Positions 12,801-27,800 of a stretch of DNA of 64,000 nt are shown in pieces (within the stretch, counting starts at the first letter, position 1; the number at the start of each line of letters is the position of its first letter). The notes beneath the pieces were generated by a model, which ran no database searches, was not told the DNA's origin, and saw only the letters and a list, made by a program, of their open reading frames with translations. Made by a program: the position numbers and the translations under genes. This stretch comes from Archivesica marissinica (Eukaryota > Mollusca > Bivalvia > Venerida > Vesicomyidae). Where the stretch lies: assembly GCA_014843695.1 (NCBI GenBank), contig CM026391.1:17275263-17339262 (forward strand), written 5' to 3'.

Positions 12801-15800
12801 GCACGCCTTCGCTTGGGGTGCAGTGCGCTAAGCTTCGATCTTCACAGAAGAAATATTGTTCCTTCTCCTCTGTGCATATGCGGCGTTGTAGAGACTACAT
12901 TCCACTTCCTGTTGCAATGTCCAAGATACCATGCATTGCGCCAACACTATCTTCACGATCTCCCATGTGCACATACGTTAAATAATCTACTGTACGGTGA
13001 TGACCGACTTACATTCGAAGTCAATAAACACATCTTCCTACGAGTCCAAGGCTTCATAGCAGCAACTAAGCGCTTCGAGATCTAGTCATTTACCATCAAA
13101 TGTCCGACCCCCTATCCATGCAGCGTGTGAGACAGTACCTAGTATGTTCTACTAATGTTATAAACTAACACTAATTAATGCATTGAATCAGGATAACAAT
13201 TAGTCACCGTGTGCATTAAAATTCAGTATCAGGTTTGAACTATATAGAATTAAACCTATCCAATGCTCAAAGAATACCTACCCTACACTGGCTCTAATGT
13301 GTTAAATTTATATGTTTGCAAACTCCACTATGGAAAGGAATTTGTATAAGCATTTTAATATGCTTGTTTTCCAATCCAAATTATTTCTCTTGTAACACTT
13401 TATTCTTATATGTTATTTTCTGAATAAATATGTTTAAACTAAACCATTGCTCAAATCTTTAGAAATTATCATTCAAAATGTTAGTTTTAAGAAGAAAAAA
13501 GAATTCCTATATGTTCTATATATGAAATTACAATGTACAAGTTAGTGTTGTACATTGTTAGTCCAGTTTGAACAATTTAATTTCTTACCTGACCTTCCAA
13601 TATGGCATCACTTGCAAAATGTATGGAAGTTGGGGTATGAAACTGGTCTACATCATGTGAATTGTGGAGTCTCCATGTTGATGAATGTCGTAGTCGAAGG
13701 GTTTGTGATGGTCTACATCATGTGAATTGTGGAGTCTCCATGTTGATGAACGTCGTAGTCGAAGGGTTTGTGAGTTGGAACCCCACCAGAACCACGGTGG
13801 TGATGTCCTTGTGCAAGACTCTTAAATCAACAATGCCTTTGCTCTCCTCTGTGACAATGGATTCCACCAGTCATGAGGTCTCGAGAGCGATTAAACCAAT
13901 GTTGTAAAAATTTGTTTCGCAATTGAGTTAAAATAAATTAAAATAACTAAATGTTTGATCTTGTTTAGCATTATATGTATGACCTTAATATACAAATTTA
14001 TTGTAGCTCGATTGCGAAACAAGTTCTTTCAACTTATATTAATCACTCTCGAGACCTCATTCCTGATGGAATCCATCGCCACGTGGGAGAGAGAAAAGGC
14101 AATGTGGAATTTAAATGCCTTGCCTAAGGGCACAATCGTAACGGCTCCAGCGGGGCTCGAACTGCAGACCTTTCACACCTGAAGCGAACGTGCGAAGAAG
14201 CGAACGCACATCCACTGCGCTATCACGACTTCACAAATGACCTTAATATGGGATAATGTTCTGTAATGCCAAACATGCAATTGGTAAGGATATGATGGTG
14301 TAAATGTTGCCTTGTCCCTTCCGTGAATGTCAAGGTCAATGTTAGAGGTCAGAGGTGTCATAAAGAAATGAGTGTGTGTGTGTGTGTTTTTACGTTAATT
14401 TATCGTCGCTACCGGTTGTCCATATGAGCGACGCCTCCTGAAGAGATTAGTCATTTTAGATTTTTGGAGGATAGTGCAATGATACAGACAGAGACTCATT
14501 TCAGAGTCTCCTCTGGTTCTTTTACGTGCACAGTGTACAGCACCGACACAAGACCTCGGTTTAACGTCCCATCTGAAAGACTGTTAATTTTATTAGGGTC
14601 AGACGGGGGGATCGAACCTGCGATCCCTGGATTACCAGAAAGAAATTTAAATTCCACGTTGCCTCTTCTCTCTCCCTCATGGCGATGGATTCCATCAGGA
14701 ATGAGGTCATTCCATCAGGAATGAGGTCTCGACAGTGATTAATATAAGTTGAAATAACTTGTTTAGTTTAAACAATATTTATTTCTTTGAATATACATAG
14801 TCTAGTATACATAATATGTACATACATGTAGGATTGAGGAGAAAGCAACTTGCTTATATGGTTACCTCTTTCCTAATAACAATAACATGTTTCACAATGA
14901 AGCTAAAATAAATTTGTATAAAACCAGAAAGAAATGAAAGAGTGTGAAAAGTAAATATAGAACGTGTTTATTCCACATTCTTCAAGTTTCATTCTCTTTC
15001 AGCAACGACTTGGAACATTTTGAGATGGTCTCTCCAAACTTTGAAGTTGCAGATGAAATAAACAAGGACCTGACTCAGTTTGAGGACATGTGGTTCCTCC
15101 TAGAGGAGTTTAACGACGGACTACAGGAACTGGCAAAGGAAGACTGGATATCGTTCAGGTCAATATTCATAAAGTGTGAAATATAAACAAATGTTTTATG
15201 GTATTCCCAATGTTTATTTGTGAAGAAATTGCACAAATCACACAAATATGCAGTATGTAATACCAATCATATGGGCCCTCCATTTCCGCGTTGCTAAGTT
15301 GTTGACTTGTGCCCTCATTGCTGTAGGTTCGAATCCTACTAGTTTATGTCCAAAATATTCACATTACACACAATGTTTCAAACTACAGTGGCCGGGAACC
15401 ATAAGTGTAAAGCAGTGAGAATAAAGTGTGTTGGTCCCCTGCTTTCAACCAATGGAACAACACCATTTTATTTCTCTGATAAATTTCTGTATACAGAGGT
15501 TTTGAAGTGGAATATTAATTGGTATATGGAGGTTTTGAAGATGAATATTAATTGGTATACGGAGGTTTTGAAGATGAATATTAATTGGTATATGGAGGTT
15601 TTGAAGATGACGGAGGTTTTGAAGATGAATATTAATTGGTATATGGAGGTTTTGAAGATGATATATTAATTGGTATATGGAGGTTTTGAAGATGTATTAA
15701 TTGGTATACGGAGGTTTTGAAGATGAATATTAATTGGTATACGGAGGTTTTGAAGATGAATATTAATTGGTATATGGAGGTTTTGAAGATGAATATTAAT

Positions 15801-18800
15801 TGGTATACGGAGGTTTTGAAGATGAATATTAATTGGTATACGGAGGTTTTGAAGATGAATATTAATTGGTATACGGAGGTTTTGAAGATGCAATTTGTTT
15901 GATATTGTAGGAGCAAGAATTACTTGTTTGAGGAATTCCTCAGTGGATGGTACGAGAAGCTGAAGCAGAGAGAAGCTACCACGATGACTGTACGACTACA
16001 CAGAGATATAGAAACTTACAAGGTAAGATACCACAATGACTGTACGACTACACAGAGATATAGAAACTTACAAGGTAAGATACCACAATGACTGTACGAC
16101 TACACAGAGATATAGAAACTTACAAGGTAAGATACCACAATGACTGTACGACTACACAGAGATATAGAAACTTACAAGGTAAGATACCACACTGACTGTA
16201 CGACTACACAGAGATACCACAATGACTGTACGACTACACAGAGATATAGAAACTTACAAGGTAAGATACCACCATGACTGTACGACTACACAGAGATACC
16301 ACAATGACTGTACGACTACACAGAGATACCACAATGACTGTACGACTACACAGAGATACCACACTGACTGTACGACTACACAGAGATACCACAATGACTG
16401 TACGACTACACAGAGATACCACAATGACTGTACGACTACACAGAGATACCACACTGACTGTACGACTACACAGAGATACCACAATGACTGTACGACTACA
16501 CAGAGATACCACAATGACTGTACGACTACACAGAGATACCACACTGACTGTACGACTACACAGAGATACCACAATGACTGTACGACTACACAGAGATACC
16601 ACAATGACTGTACGACTACACAGAGATACCACACTGACTGTACAACTACACAGAGATACCACAATGACTGTACAACTACACAGAGATACCACACTGACTG
16701 TACGACTACACAGAGATACCACACTGACTGTACAACTACACAGAGATACCACACTGACTGTACGACTACACAGAGATACCACCATGACTGTACAACTACA
16801 CAGAGATACCACACTGACTGTACGACTACACAGAGATACCACACTGACTGTACAACTACACAGAGATATACAAACTTACAAGGTAAGATACCACAATGAC
16901 TGTACGACTACACAGAGATATAGAAACTTACAAGGTAAGATACAAAGATGACTGTTACAGGGACATTAAAATTTGACATAATTGGATTCCATAATTACAC
17001 ATAGACTAAAATACTATTTCGGGTTTGTTAATACAGTCAAACTTGAGGTAGCAACCACTTGCTATATGTGACCTCCCTCTTTAGGCAACCATTTTGAATA
17101 TTCCTGACAAATTTATATAAGAACAGGCAACAGGCATACAATAACCGACCACCCCTTGATGAAACGGTATTACCGTACATACAGTAATACATGGGGGCCT
17201 CGGTGGCAGGGTTGTTAAGTTGACTTCAAATCGCTTGCCCCCTCACCGCTGTGTGTTCGAATCCCGCTGGGTGTGTTGAATTTGTTGAATTCTTTCGTGT
17301 TAGGACGCTATCCAGCTGGCTTGTGGAAGGTCGGTGGTTCTACCCGGGTGCCTGTCTGTGCTCGGAACGGCACCCGGGGTCATCCTACACTAATAATAGC
17401 TGGAGAGTGTTGCCATATGATCTAAGCGACTTTAACCCTTTCAACACCACAGACCTCTAAATAGGCTTACAAAAAGTGTAGATCCAGATGAGCCGGCTCA
17501 TGACGAGCCGTCTCATCAGGATCTGCACTTTTTGCCAGTGATATGACTATTTTTAGACATAATTACCCATTTTGATAAATGAACTTGTCCAAATGTGATT
17601 TTCTGATTCATTTATTGGTTTATGAATATCATGGACCAGTCCATGTGAGTTACTTGGTGTTGAAAGGGTTAAAACCACAAAAAAGTAAACTTTTGTTTTA
17701 CGTTTATTTATCGTCGCTACCGGTTGCCCATATGAGCGACGCCTCCTGAAGATATTAGTCATTTTAGATTTTTGGAGGATAGTGCATGGATACCGACAGA
17801 GACCCATAGCTGAATCTCCTTTGGTTCTTTTACGTGCACGGCATAAAGCATCGACACAGGACCTCGGTTTAATGTCCCATCTGAAAGACTGTTAATTTTA
17901 TTAGTAAACGTTGTCAGCAGTAAGTTAGTGATTTAGGTTTGATGTACACATACTGAATACTTCTGTCTCTTCTATGTGGGTTCTTTTACATATATTATTA
18001 TGTCCATGACAGAACGTGATGCCAGTATTGAAGTGGGTACGGGGTGAGCCCCTCTCTCAGGACCACTGGATGGAGCTGTTCCGCATGCTGAAGATGCCAC
18101 GCGGTACAACCCTAGAGAAGCTCACATTTGGACATGTCCTTCATGCCAGCGACCAGATTATTGCTAACGCCAATGACCTCAAGGTTTGTCCCATTTTCTG
18201 GTTTAGCCTAGCTGACATGTATTTTATTTGAATGTTCGTTTCTACAAATTTATTTTAGCTCGATTACGAAACAAGTTCTTACAATATTAGTTTAATGGTT
18301 TTCGAGACCTCATTCCTGATGGAAATCATCGCCATGAGGGAGAGAGAGAAGATGTGGAATTTAAAGCACACTCGTAGCGGCTTCTCACGCCTGAAATGAA
18401 CGCGCTACCACTGCACTGCACTGGTCACAACTTCCTATGTATTTGAATGTACAGTTTATTTAACCCATTTCATTCTGGATACCGTTCAAACGGTATTTGC
18501 AAAGAACATAGAGCCAGATTAACCACCACGGAACGTTCTGTCTGATCAGGCTCTATGCTGTTTGCTATTCAGATGATCTTGCTAAGACACTTGGCTATGC
18601 AGCAAACAACATAGATCCTGATCAGCATGCAGCGTCACGCTGCGGCTGATCTGGATCTATGTTGTTTGCAAAAGCCTTTAAATATATCCAGAATGAAATG
18701 GGTTAATACAAATATATGTATTGCTCTATACAGTCAAACATGGGTTAGCAGTCACCTCTAGTAAGCAGCCACACCGTATTAACCCTTTGCATGCTAGTGG

Positions 18801-21800
18801 CAGATCAAATCACGTTTGCAAAAGCATAGAGCCAGATCTACACAGAATGTGCGGTCTGATCAGGCTTTATGCTGTTTGCTATTGGGAAAGTGGAGCTAAA
18901 ACACTTTGCTGAATAGCAAACAACATAGATCATGATCAGACTCGTTACGCTGCAGCTGGATCTGGATCTATTTTGTTTGCAAATGTGATTTTATTTTACC
19001 CAGCAGGCAAAGTGTTAAGCAGCCATCTACCTGATTTCCATGGTAGCAATATATTCAACAATTAACCTGTATTAAGCATCCACCTCTACTAGATATTTGA
19101 AACATAGTTCAGTGCCAGCTGGCTCTATTCTGTTTGCAAAGCAATTTTATATGGTTCTAGTACTATTTGGGTTAACATGTAATTTGTAGATCTTTTCAGA
19201 TCGTGGCTTAGAAGCTGATGAAACGTGAACTAGTGACAAATATTTGCAATAGTGAAGAATGTGCATTTAGATAGTACAGAATTATCTCCCTTTTGCATAT
19301 GACTTATGTACAGAATGGTCTCCTTTAAGCATGTACAGAATTATCTCCATTTTGCATATGACTTATGTACAGAATTATCTCCCTTTTGCATATGACTTAT
19401 GTACAGAATTATCTCCCTTAAGCATGTACAGAATTATCTCCCTTTTGCATATGACTTATGTACAGAATGGTCTCCTTTTAGCATGTACAGAATTATCTCC
19501 ATTTTGCATATGACTTATGTACAGAATTATCTCCCTTAAGCATGTACAGAATTATCTCCATTTTGCATATGACTTATGTACAGAATTATCTCCCTTAAGC
19601 ATATGACTCATGTACAGAATTATCTCCCTTTATCATATGACTTATGTACAGAATTATCTCCCTTTTGCATATGACTTATGTACATAATTATCTCCCTTAA
19701 GCATGTACAGAATTATCTCCATTTTGCATATGACTTATGTACAGAATTATCTCCCTTAAGCATATGACTCATGTACAGAATTATCTCCCTTTATCATATG
19801 ACTTGTGTACAGAATTATCTCCCTTTAGCATATGACTCATGTACAGAATTATCTCCCTTTATCATATGACTCGTGTACAGAATTAAGGTGTTTTTCTCCC
19901 AAGCTACACTCTATTCTAATTTAACAAAGCAGTGGGAGGCTATGGCTATCTCTCACACTGTTCTCTAGTTGGAATGGTAGTTGTACAACATTTACTTCGA
20001 GTAAACAGTCTGTCAATGTGTACTAGTATTTAGTAATATATAAGTGTGCTTGATTGTTTTCTGTCTCCCTTGCAGGAATTGAACCAGCGGGCCCAGGGTG
20101 AGGTTACAATCAGGGAAGCCATTAGGGAACTGGATCTGTGGGGAGCCGGGGCCCAGTTTACCCTGACTGAGTACGAAGACAGTAACAAGAATGTCATACA
20201 TCTCATCAAAGACTGGAAAGATCTTGTTAACCAGGTGAGTGTCAGTTGTAGCTTTCTCCCAATTCATTCTGACTGGAAAGACCTTGTTAACCAGGTGAGT
20301 GTTGGTTGTAGCTTTCTCCCAATTCATTCTCACTGGAAAGACCTTGTTAACCAGGTGAGTGTCAGTTGTAGCTTTCTCCCAATTAATTCTGACTGGAAAG
20401 ACCTTGTTAACCAGATGAGTGTTGGTTGTAGCTTTCTCCCAATTCATTCTCACTGGAAAGACCTTGTTAACCAGGTGAGTGTTGGTGGTAGCTTTCTCCC
20501 AATTCATTGTGACTGGAAAGACCTTGTTAACCAGGTGAATGTCAGTTGTAGCTTTCTCCCAATTCATTCTGATTGGAAAGACCTTGATAACCAGGTGAGT
20601 GTTGGTGGTAGCTTTCTCCCAATTCATTGTGACTGGAAAGATCTTGTTAACCAGGTGACTGTTGGTGGTAGCTTTCTCCCAATTCATTCTGACTGGAAAG
20701 ACCTTGTTAACCAGGTGAGTGTTGGTGGTAGCTTTCTCCCAATTCATTCTCACTGGAAATACCTTGTTAACCAGGTGAGTGTCAGTTGTAGCTTTCTCCC
20801 AATTCATTCTGACTGGAAAGACCTTGTTAACCAGGTGACTGTTGGTTGTAGCTTTCTCCCAATTCATTCTGACTGGAAAGACCTTGTTAACCAGGTGAGT
20901 GTTGGGTGTAGCTTTCTCCCACTCCAGTCTCACTGGAAAGACCTTGTTAACCAGGTGACTGTTGGTTGTAGCTTTCTCCCACTCCAGTCTCACTGGAAAG
21001 ACCTTGTTAACCAGGTGAGTGTTGGTGGTAGCTTTCTCCCACTCCAGTCTGACTGGAAAGACCTTGTTAACCAGGTGAGTGTTGGTGGTAGCTTTCTCCC
21101 AATTCATTCTCACTGGAAGGGCCTAATTGGCTCCCAGTTGTAGCCGTCACAATTGTCTCCTTAGGTAAGGAACTTAAATTCCACATTGCCTCTTCTCTCT
21201 CCCTGATGGTTTCCGCCAGGATTAATGTTTCAAGAGCGATTAAACTATGTTGTAAGAACTTGTTTCACAATCAAGCTAAAATAATATTTGTATCAACTAA
21301 GAATGACTATATGATGTAGGTTGGAGACAACCAGAGTCTGCTACAGTCTTTGAAGGACTCGCCGTACTACAAGAGCTTCGAGGACAAGGCGTCGGTATGG
21401 GAACAGAGACTGGCAGACCTGGATGAGTACTTGCACAACCTGAACCAGATCCAGAGGAAGTGGGTTTACCTTGAGCCCATCTTTGGCCGTGGGGCTCTGC
21501 CCAAGGAGCAGGGCAGATTCAAGAGAGTTGATGATGATTATAGGTAACTAATATCGTAATAGAGTGAGTGATGATGGAAATGGTGATAGCGCAGTGCATT
21601 CCGTTTCATGTGCGAAAGGCCCGTAGTTGGAGCCCCACTGGTGTCTTGTACTGTGTTTACATGTCATATCACACAAGTCGGCTTCGCTCTCTTTATTGAA
21701 TACATGTAGTACCTTTACCTTCTCCGTGGTCTAGTGGTTAAACCTGTGGTGCGGGACGTGAAGGTTTGAGTCTCGTCCGGTTCATTCTGATAATGAGCCG

Positions 21801-24800
21801 CCAGCTAAGTTAAATATTGGTTAGTGATTACCTATCAGCCTGGCGCCTGACCTGCAAGGATAGGAATCTAAAAGTACTGATGTTCAGAAACTGCCCTTAT
21901 ATAATATTCTTTAATAAAATGTCAACAAAATAGTGTTAAAATAAACAGTATGACCATTAAATACATACAGTCAAACCTGTGCTAAAAGACACCTCCGAAT
22001 AAAGGCCGCATAGGAAAAACCTGTCTCTAAAGACCACCATTTTTCTCTCCCATCTAGCCATTTTCAATGCATTTTAACCCTCTATTGAGCAGCCACCTGC
22101 CAATAAAGGCCACTTTATGACTTTCCCGAGGGTGGCCTTTTAGACAGGTTTGACTGTACTTTCAATAAGATTGCTTTACAATGGTCAGATTTTGTTTGAA
22201 AATTGTAAAAATTAAAAATGAAATCGCCCATGTCACCCCCTAGGATGAGAGCCATGCATTACTAATAGACATTTCACATTTTTCAGAGCCATTATGAAGG
22301 ATGTAAAACGAGACAACAGAGTTCTGTCCCTTGTCAACAAGGCTGGTCTCAGAAATCAGCTGACCACAATGCTAGATCAGCTCCAGAGGTGCCAGAAATC
22401 TCTGAATGAGTTCCTGGAGGTTTGTACATGTGTTGTTTGTACGGTAATATTGTCTTATGAGTTCCTGGAAGTCTGTACATGTGTTGTTTGTACGGTAATA
22501 TTGTCTATGAGTTCCTGGAAGTCTGTACATGTGTTGTTTGTACGGTAATATTGTCTATGAGTTCCTGGAAGTCTGTACATGTGTTGTTTGTACGGTAATA
22601 TTGTCTATGAGTTCCTGGAAGTCTGTACATGTGTTGTTTGTACGGTAATATTGTCTATGAGTTCCTGGAAGTCTGTACATGTGTTGTTTGTACGGTAATA
22701 TTGTCTATGAGTTCCTGGAAGTCTGTACATGTGTTGTTTGTACGGTAATATTGTCTATGAGTTCCTGGAAGTCTGTACATGTGTTGTTTGTACGGTAATA
22801 TTGTCTATGAGTTCCTGGAAGTCTGTACATGTGTTGTTTGTACGGTAATATTGTCTATGAGTTCCTGGAAGTCTGTACATGTGTTGTTTTTGTACGGTAA
22901 TATTGTCTATGAGTTCCTGGAAATCTGTACATGTGTTGTTTGTACGGTAATATTGTCTATGAGTTCCTGGAAGTCTGTACATGTGTTGTTTGTATGGTAA
23001 TATTGTCTATGAGTTCCTGGAAGTATGAACATGTGTTGTTTGTATGGTAATATTGTCTATGAGTTCCTGGAAGTTTGTACATGTGTTGTTTGTACGGTAA
23101 TATTGTCTATGAGTTCCTGGAAGTCTGTACATGTGTTGTTTGTAAGGTAATATTGTCTATGAGTTTCTGGAAGTCTGTACATGTGTTGTTTGTATGGTAA
23201 TATTGTCTATGAGTTCTTGGAGGTCTGTACATATGTTGTGTGTACGGTAATATTGTTTATGAGTTCCTGGAAGTCTGTACATGTGTTGTTTGTATGGTAA
23301 TATTGTCTATGAGTTCCTGGAAGTCTGTACATGTGTTGTTTGTACGGTAATATTGTCTATGAGTTCCTGGAAGTCTGTACATGTGTTGTTTGTACGGTAA
23401 TATTGTCTATGAGTTCTTGGAAGTTTGTACATGTGTTGTTTGTATAGTAATATTGTCTATGAGAGTTCCTGGAAGTCTGTACATGTGTTGTTTGTACGGT
23501 AATATTGTCTATGAGTTCCTGGAGGTCTGTACATGTGTTGTTTGTACGGTAGGTAATATTGTCTATGAGTTCCTGGAAGTCTGTACATGTGTTGTTTGTA
23601 CGGTAATATTGTCTATGAGTTCCTGGAGGTCTGTACATGTGTTGTTTGTACGGTAATATTGTCTATGAGTTCCTGGAAGTCTGTACATGTGTTGTTTGTA
23701 TGGTAATATTGTCTATGAGTTCCTGGAAGTCTGTACATGTGTTGTTTGTACGGTAATATTGTCTATGAGTTCTTGGAAGTTTGTACATGTGTTGTTTGTA
23801 CGGTAATATTGTATATGAGTTCCTGGAAGTCTGTACATGTGTTGTTTGTATAGTAATATTGTCTATGAGTTCCTGGAAGTCTGTACATGTGTTGTTTGTA
23901 CAGTAATATTGTCTATGAGTTCCTGGAAGTCTGTACATGTGTTGTTTGTATAGTAATATTGTCTATGAGTTCCTGGAAGTCTGTACATGTGTTGTTTGTA
24001 TGGTAATATTATCTATGGGTTCTTGGAAGTCTGTACATGTGTTTGTACGGTAATATTGTCTATGAGTTCCTGGAAGTCTGTACATGTGTTGTTTGTACGG
24101 TAATATTGTCTATAAGTTCCTGGAAGTCTGTACATGTGTTTGTACGGTAATATTGTCTATGAGTTCCTGGAAGTCTATACACCTTTGATCTAAAGAAATT
24201 TCGTCAATAAACATATCATCACATGTAATTATCGAGACTTCGAAAAAGGTGCGACAAATATCTGGAAAGTCAGTTGACCTGATTTCATTATTCATTAGCA
24301 AAATCTGTGAATTTACGAGTCATTTCTGTAAGATGATTAATGTAGAAATGCCCATAATATTTAAAAATATAATCATCCACTTGCTGCATTCCAGATAATT
24401 TACCAGGACCTTATAAAATGGAAGTAAACTTCAGTGAGACATCTCATATGGGCAAGCGATAGCGACGATAAATAAACGTAAAACACACAGTGAGACAGCT
24501 TTCCAACTATAGGCTATCCGATTAGCGCAGTGGTTAGCACGCAAGCTTCCCACCAATGCAACCCTGGTTCGATCTTTGGACCGGGAAGCATGTGAGATGG
24601 TATGGTGGTAGCCAGATCAGGTGTGTCTTTTCCCGGGTACTCCGGTTTCCTCCCACACAAATGACCACATTTACACTTTCATCCTTGCCAACGAAAGTAA
24701 TTAATATAAGTTGTAAAATAAATAAAGTTTGAATAAAATAAAAAATCTCTATGGAAGGCGGTGGTTCTACCCAGGTCCTGTTCCATGCCTGAAGCGTTGT

Positions 24801-27800
24801 ATGGAAGGGAACCTGGGGCCTTTCTCCACAATTTAATGCATTATGACCGTATCTGTTTGTGTGACTGGAAATACAAATAAGAAATCAACGAGTAGTTTTG
24901 TCTGTACAGGAGAAGAGATCGCTGTTTCCAAGGTTCTACTTCATCGGAGACGATGATCTGCTGGAGATTCTGGGGCAGTCGACAAATCCCAACGTGATCC
25001 AGACACACTTGAAGAAGCTGTTTGCTGGCATACACAGTGTCGGCTTTGATGAAACCTCTCAGCACATCGTTGCAATGAAATCTCTGCAAGGAGAAGTGGT
25101 TCCATTAAAGAGAAAGGTGAAGATTGTACCGGAGGTTGAGGTATGACATTGTTCATTATTCTGCAAATTTATTTCAGCTCGATTGCGAAACAAGTTTTTT
25201 AAGCATTAGATTTAGTCTGCCTCCGTAATCGGGTGGTTACAGCACAGACGGATCTGTAGTCCAGTGGTAACACGCTGGACTGGTAATCCAGGGATCGCAG
25301 GTTCGATCCCCGGTCTGACCCTAATAAAATTAACAGTCTTTCAGATGGGACGTTAAACCGAGGTCTCGTGTCGGTGCTTTACACTGTGCACGTAAAAGAA
25401 CCAGAGGAGATTTTGGAATGGGTCTCTGTCTATATCATGCACTATCCTCCAAAATCTAAAATGACTAATCTCTTCAGGAGGCGTCGCTCATATGGGCAAC
25501 CGGTAGCGACGATAAATAAACGCAAAAACACACAGGTGGTTACAGTCGCGTAACCTATCATCACTGATAGTCACGGGTTCAAGCCCCGCTCAGGCTGTGT
25601 CTCTTTATATGAAAACGTTGGCAGTTTCTTTCAGAGGTTGGTGCACCAAGTACTGGTTAACCGCTGGAGCCTGCCCTGGAAAGGTGTTGTTAAGTAAAAA
25701 CTGCCCGCCGGCGATATAGCCCAAAATGGTATAAAACCCAAAGAAACAAACATTAGATGTATCACTCTCGAGACCTCATTCCTGATGGAATCCATCGCCA
25801 TGACGGAGAGAGAAGACATGTTGATTTAAGCGTCTTACCATCGTTGTTCTGATGGGGTTCCAACTCATAACCTCTCGGTTGCAAGTGTGTATGAACAAAA
25901 GGTGGTTTCAAACATGCTGAGAGGTGGGGTATTATATATTACTTCTTCGCTGTCAGCTTGTGTTGTTTTGTTATGGTGTTTCCGCTATGAGTACAATGAA
26001 ATATGGCTGAATGGAGAAATTATATATTTTGTATTAAATCCCTGTTTGGATGTGTAAACAGAAATCTTACTTATTATGTTGAGTAAGTATAAAAAAGTGC
26101 AGTTGTACTGATCTAAATCTTGACTTCATCGTTCCTATCTTAGAGGTGTGATTGGAAGTTTATTTATCCTCGGTTAACCCTTTCAACACCACAGGCCTCT
26201 AAATAGGCTTATGAAAAGTGTAGATCCAGATGAGCCAGCTCGTGACGAGCCGTCTCATCAGGATCTGCACTTTTTGCCAGTAATAATTATTACTATTTTT
26301 AGATAAAATTACCCATTTTGATCAATGAACTGGTCCAAAGATAATTTTCTTATTAATTTATTGGTCTAAAAATATCATGGACCAGTCCATGTCAGTTACT
26401 TGGGGTTGAATGGGTTAAGCGGGGTGACGCCTCCAGAAGTAGTTTAGTCATTTTATATTTGGAGGATAGTGCAAGATACAGACGATGCTCCAATTCCAGA
26501 AGCACCCCTGGTTCCTTTATATGCCTTCGTTTATAGTCCCATGTGAAACACTGTAAATATTATTATGGTCAGACAGGGGATCGAACCTGCTATCCCTGGA
26601 TTCGCAGTCCAACATGTTAACCACTTGACCACTGACCCATCTATTGTGATTGGAATGAAGTATACCTGGGAATCATTTATCATCACCATGTTTTACTTCA
26701 TCAATTTTTATTTTTAAATTTATTATTTTTCTCTGAACATCTAAACCTATCAACAGATTTATGATATTTTTAGATATGAAGTATTTGTATGAAGTTTAGT
26801 TGTGCATATCATATGCATGTCCCACCCCTGTGTTTGCTGAAGGATATAGCAGTGTGTGAGTCTCTCCATAAACCGTAAGCTAGGTTATGTCATAAAGCAA
26901 TACAGCCAATGGGAAAGCAAACAACAATACGGTTTTTGTTGCCCTCCACATGAGTTTAATCCAAATGGTAAAAAGTGTAATGCTATACAGTCAAACCTGC
27001 CTTAACCCATTCAACACCAAGTAACTGACGTGGACTGGTCCATGATATTTTTAGACCAATAAATTAATAACAAAATTACATTTGGATCAGTTCATTTATC
27101 AAAATGGGTAAAAAAATTTCTAAAAATAGTTATATTACTTGAAAAAAGTGCAGATCCTGATGAGACGGCCTGTCACGAGCCGGCTCATCTGGATCTACAT
27201 TTTTTTTAAGCCAATTTAGAGGTCTGTGGTGTTGAAAGGGTTAAGCAGCCAGCCGTGGGAATTACAGAATGTGGCTGCTTACCACAGGTGGCTGCTTAAT
27301 AAAGGTCAAATGTATAATAAAACAACATATTGGGATTCTGGAAACTGACTGCTTAATGCAGGTTGGCTGCTTAATAGAGGTGACCTCTAACACAGGTTTG
27401 ACTGTAATTTTATACAAAGTCGGTTATGTCGAATTCTCCGGTTATATTGAAGTCAGACCAAGTCTCGTTTCAGACACAATCATTTACATATAACTGGCTC
27501 CGTTTATATCGAATTTCATTAATTCAATCTTTGGTTATGTCAAAGTATTTTGTTCGGTCCGACGGAATTCGACATAGCGGATGTAGACTGTATATAAATT
27601 TATTTACAAAATAAGAAAAATTGAGGTTTTCCGGAATACATGATATGCCTTCAGTATTTTCTATGACATTTTTTAATTCTAAAATTCAATTGTTTGCAAA
27701 TAACTTGTATGATTTCAGTCGTGGTTGGGTAGACTGTCAGAGGAGATGAAAGATTCATTGAAGGAGCTGTTGAATGAATGTCTGAGAGATGCAAAGCAAA

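Noticed and set aside
15983..16945. CRISPR-like array (30-bp direct repeats)
   Set aside because: There are no unique spacers between repeats, the sequence copies a coding exon, and the genome is eukaryotic.
16222..16951. Frames over the 30-bp array after exon 5, two on each strand
   Set aside because: Product of the in-frame 30-bp unit. In the true exon 5 frame the sequence meets a stop shortly after the first donor.
25247..25320. tRNA-Thr gene at the SINE-1 head
   Set aside because: It is followed by the SINE body, has many copies with the same body, and its target duplication encloses the whole element.
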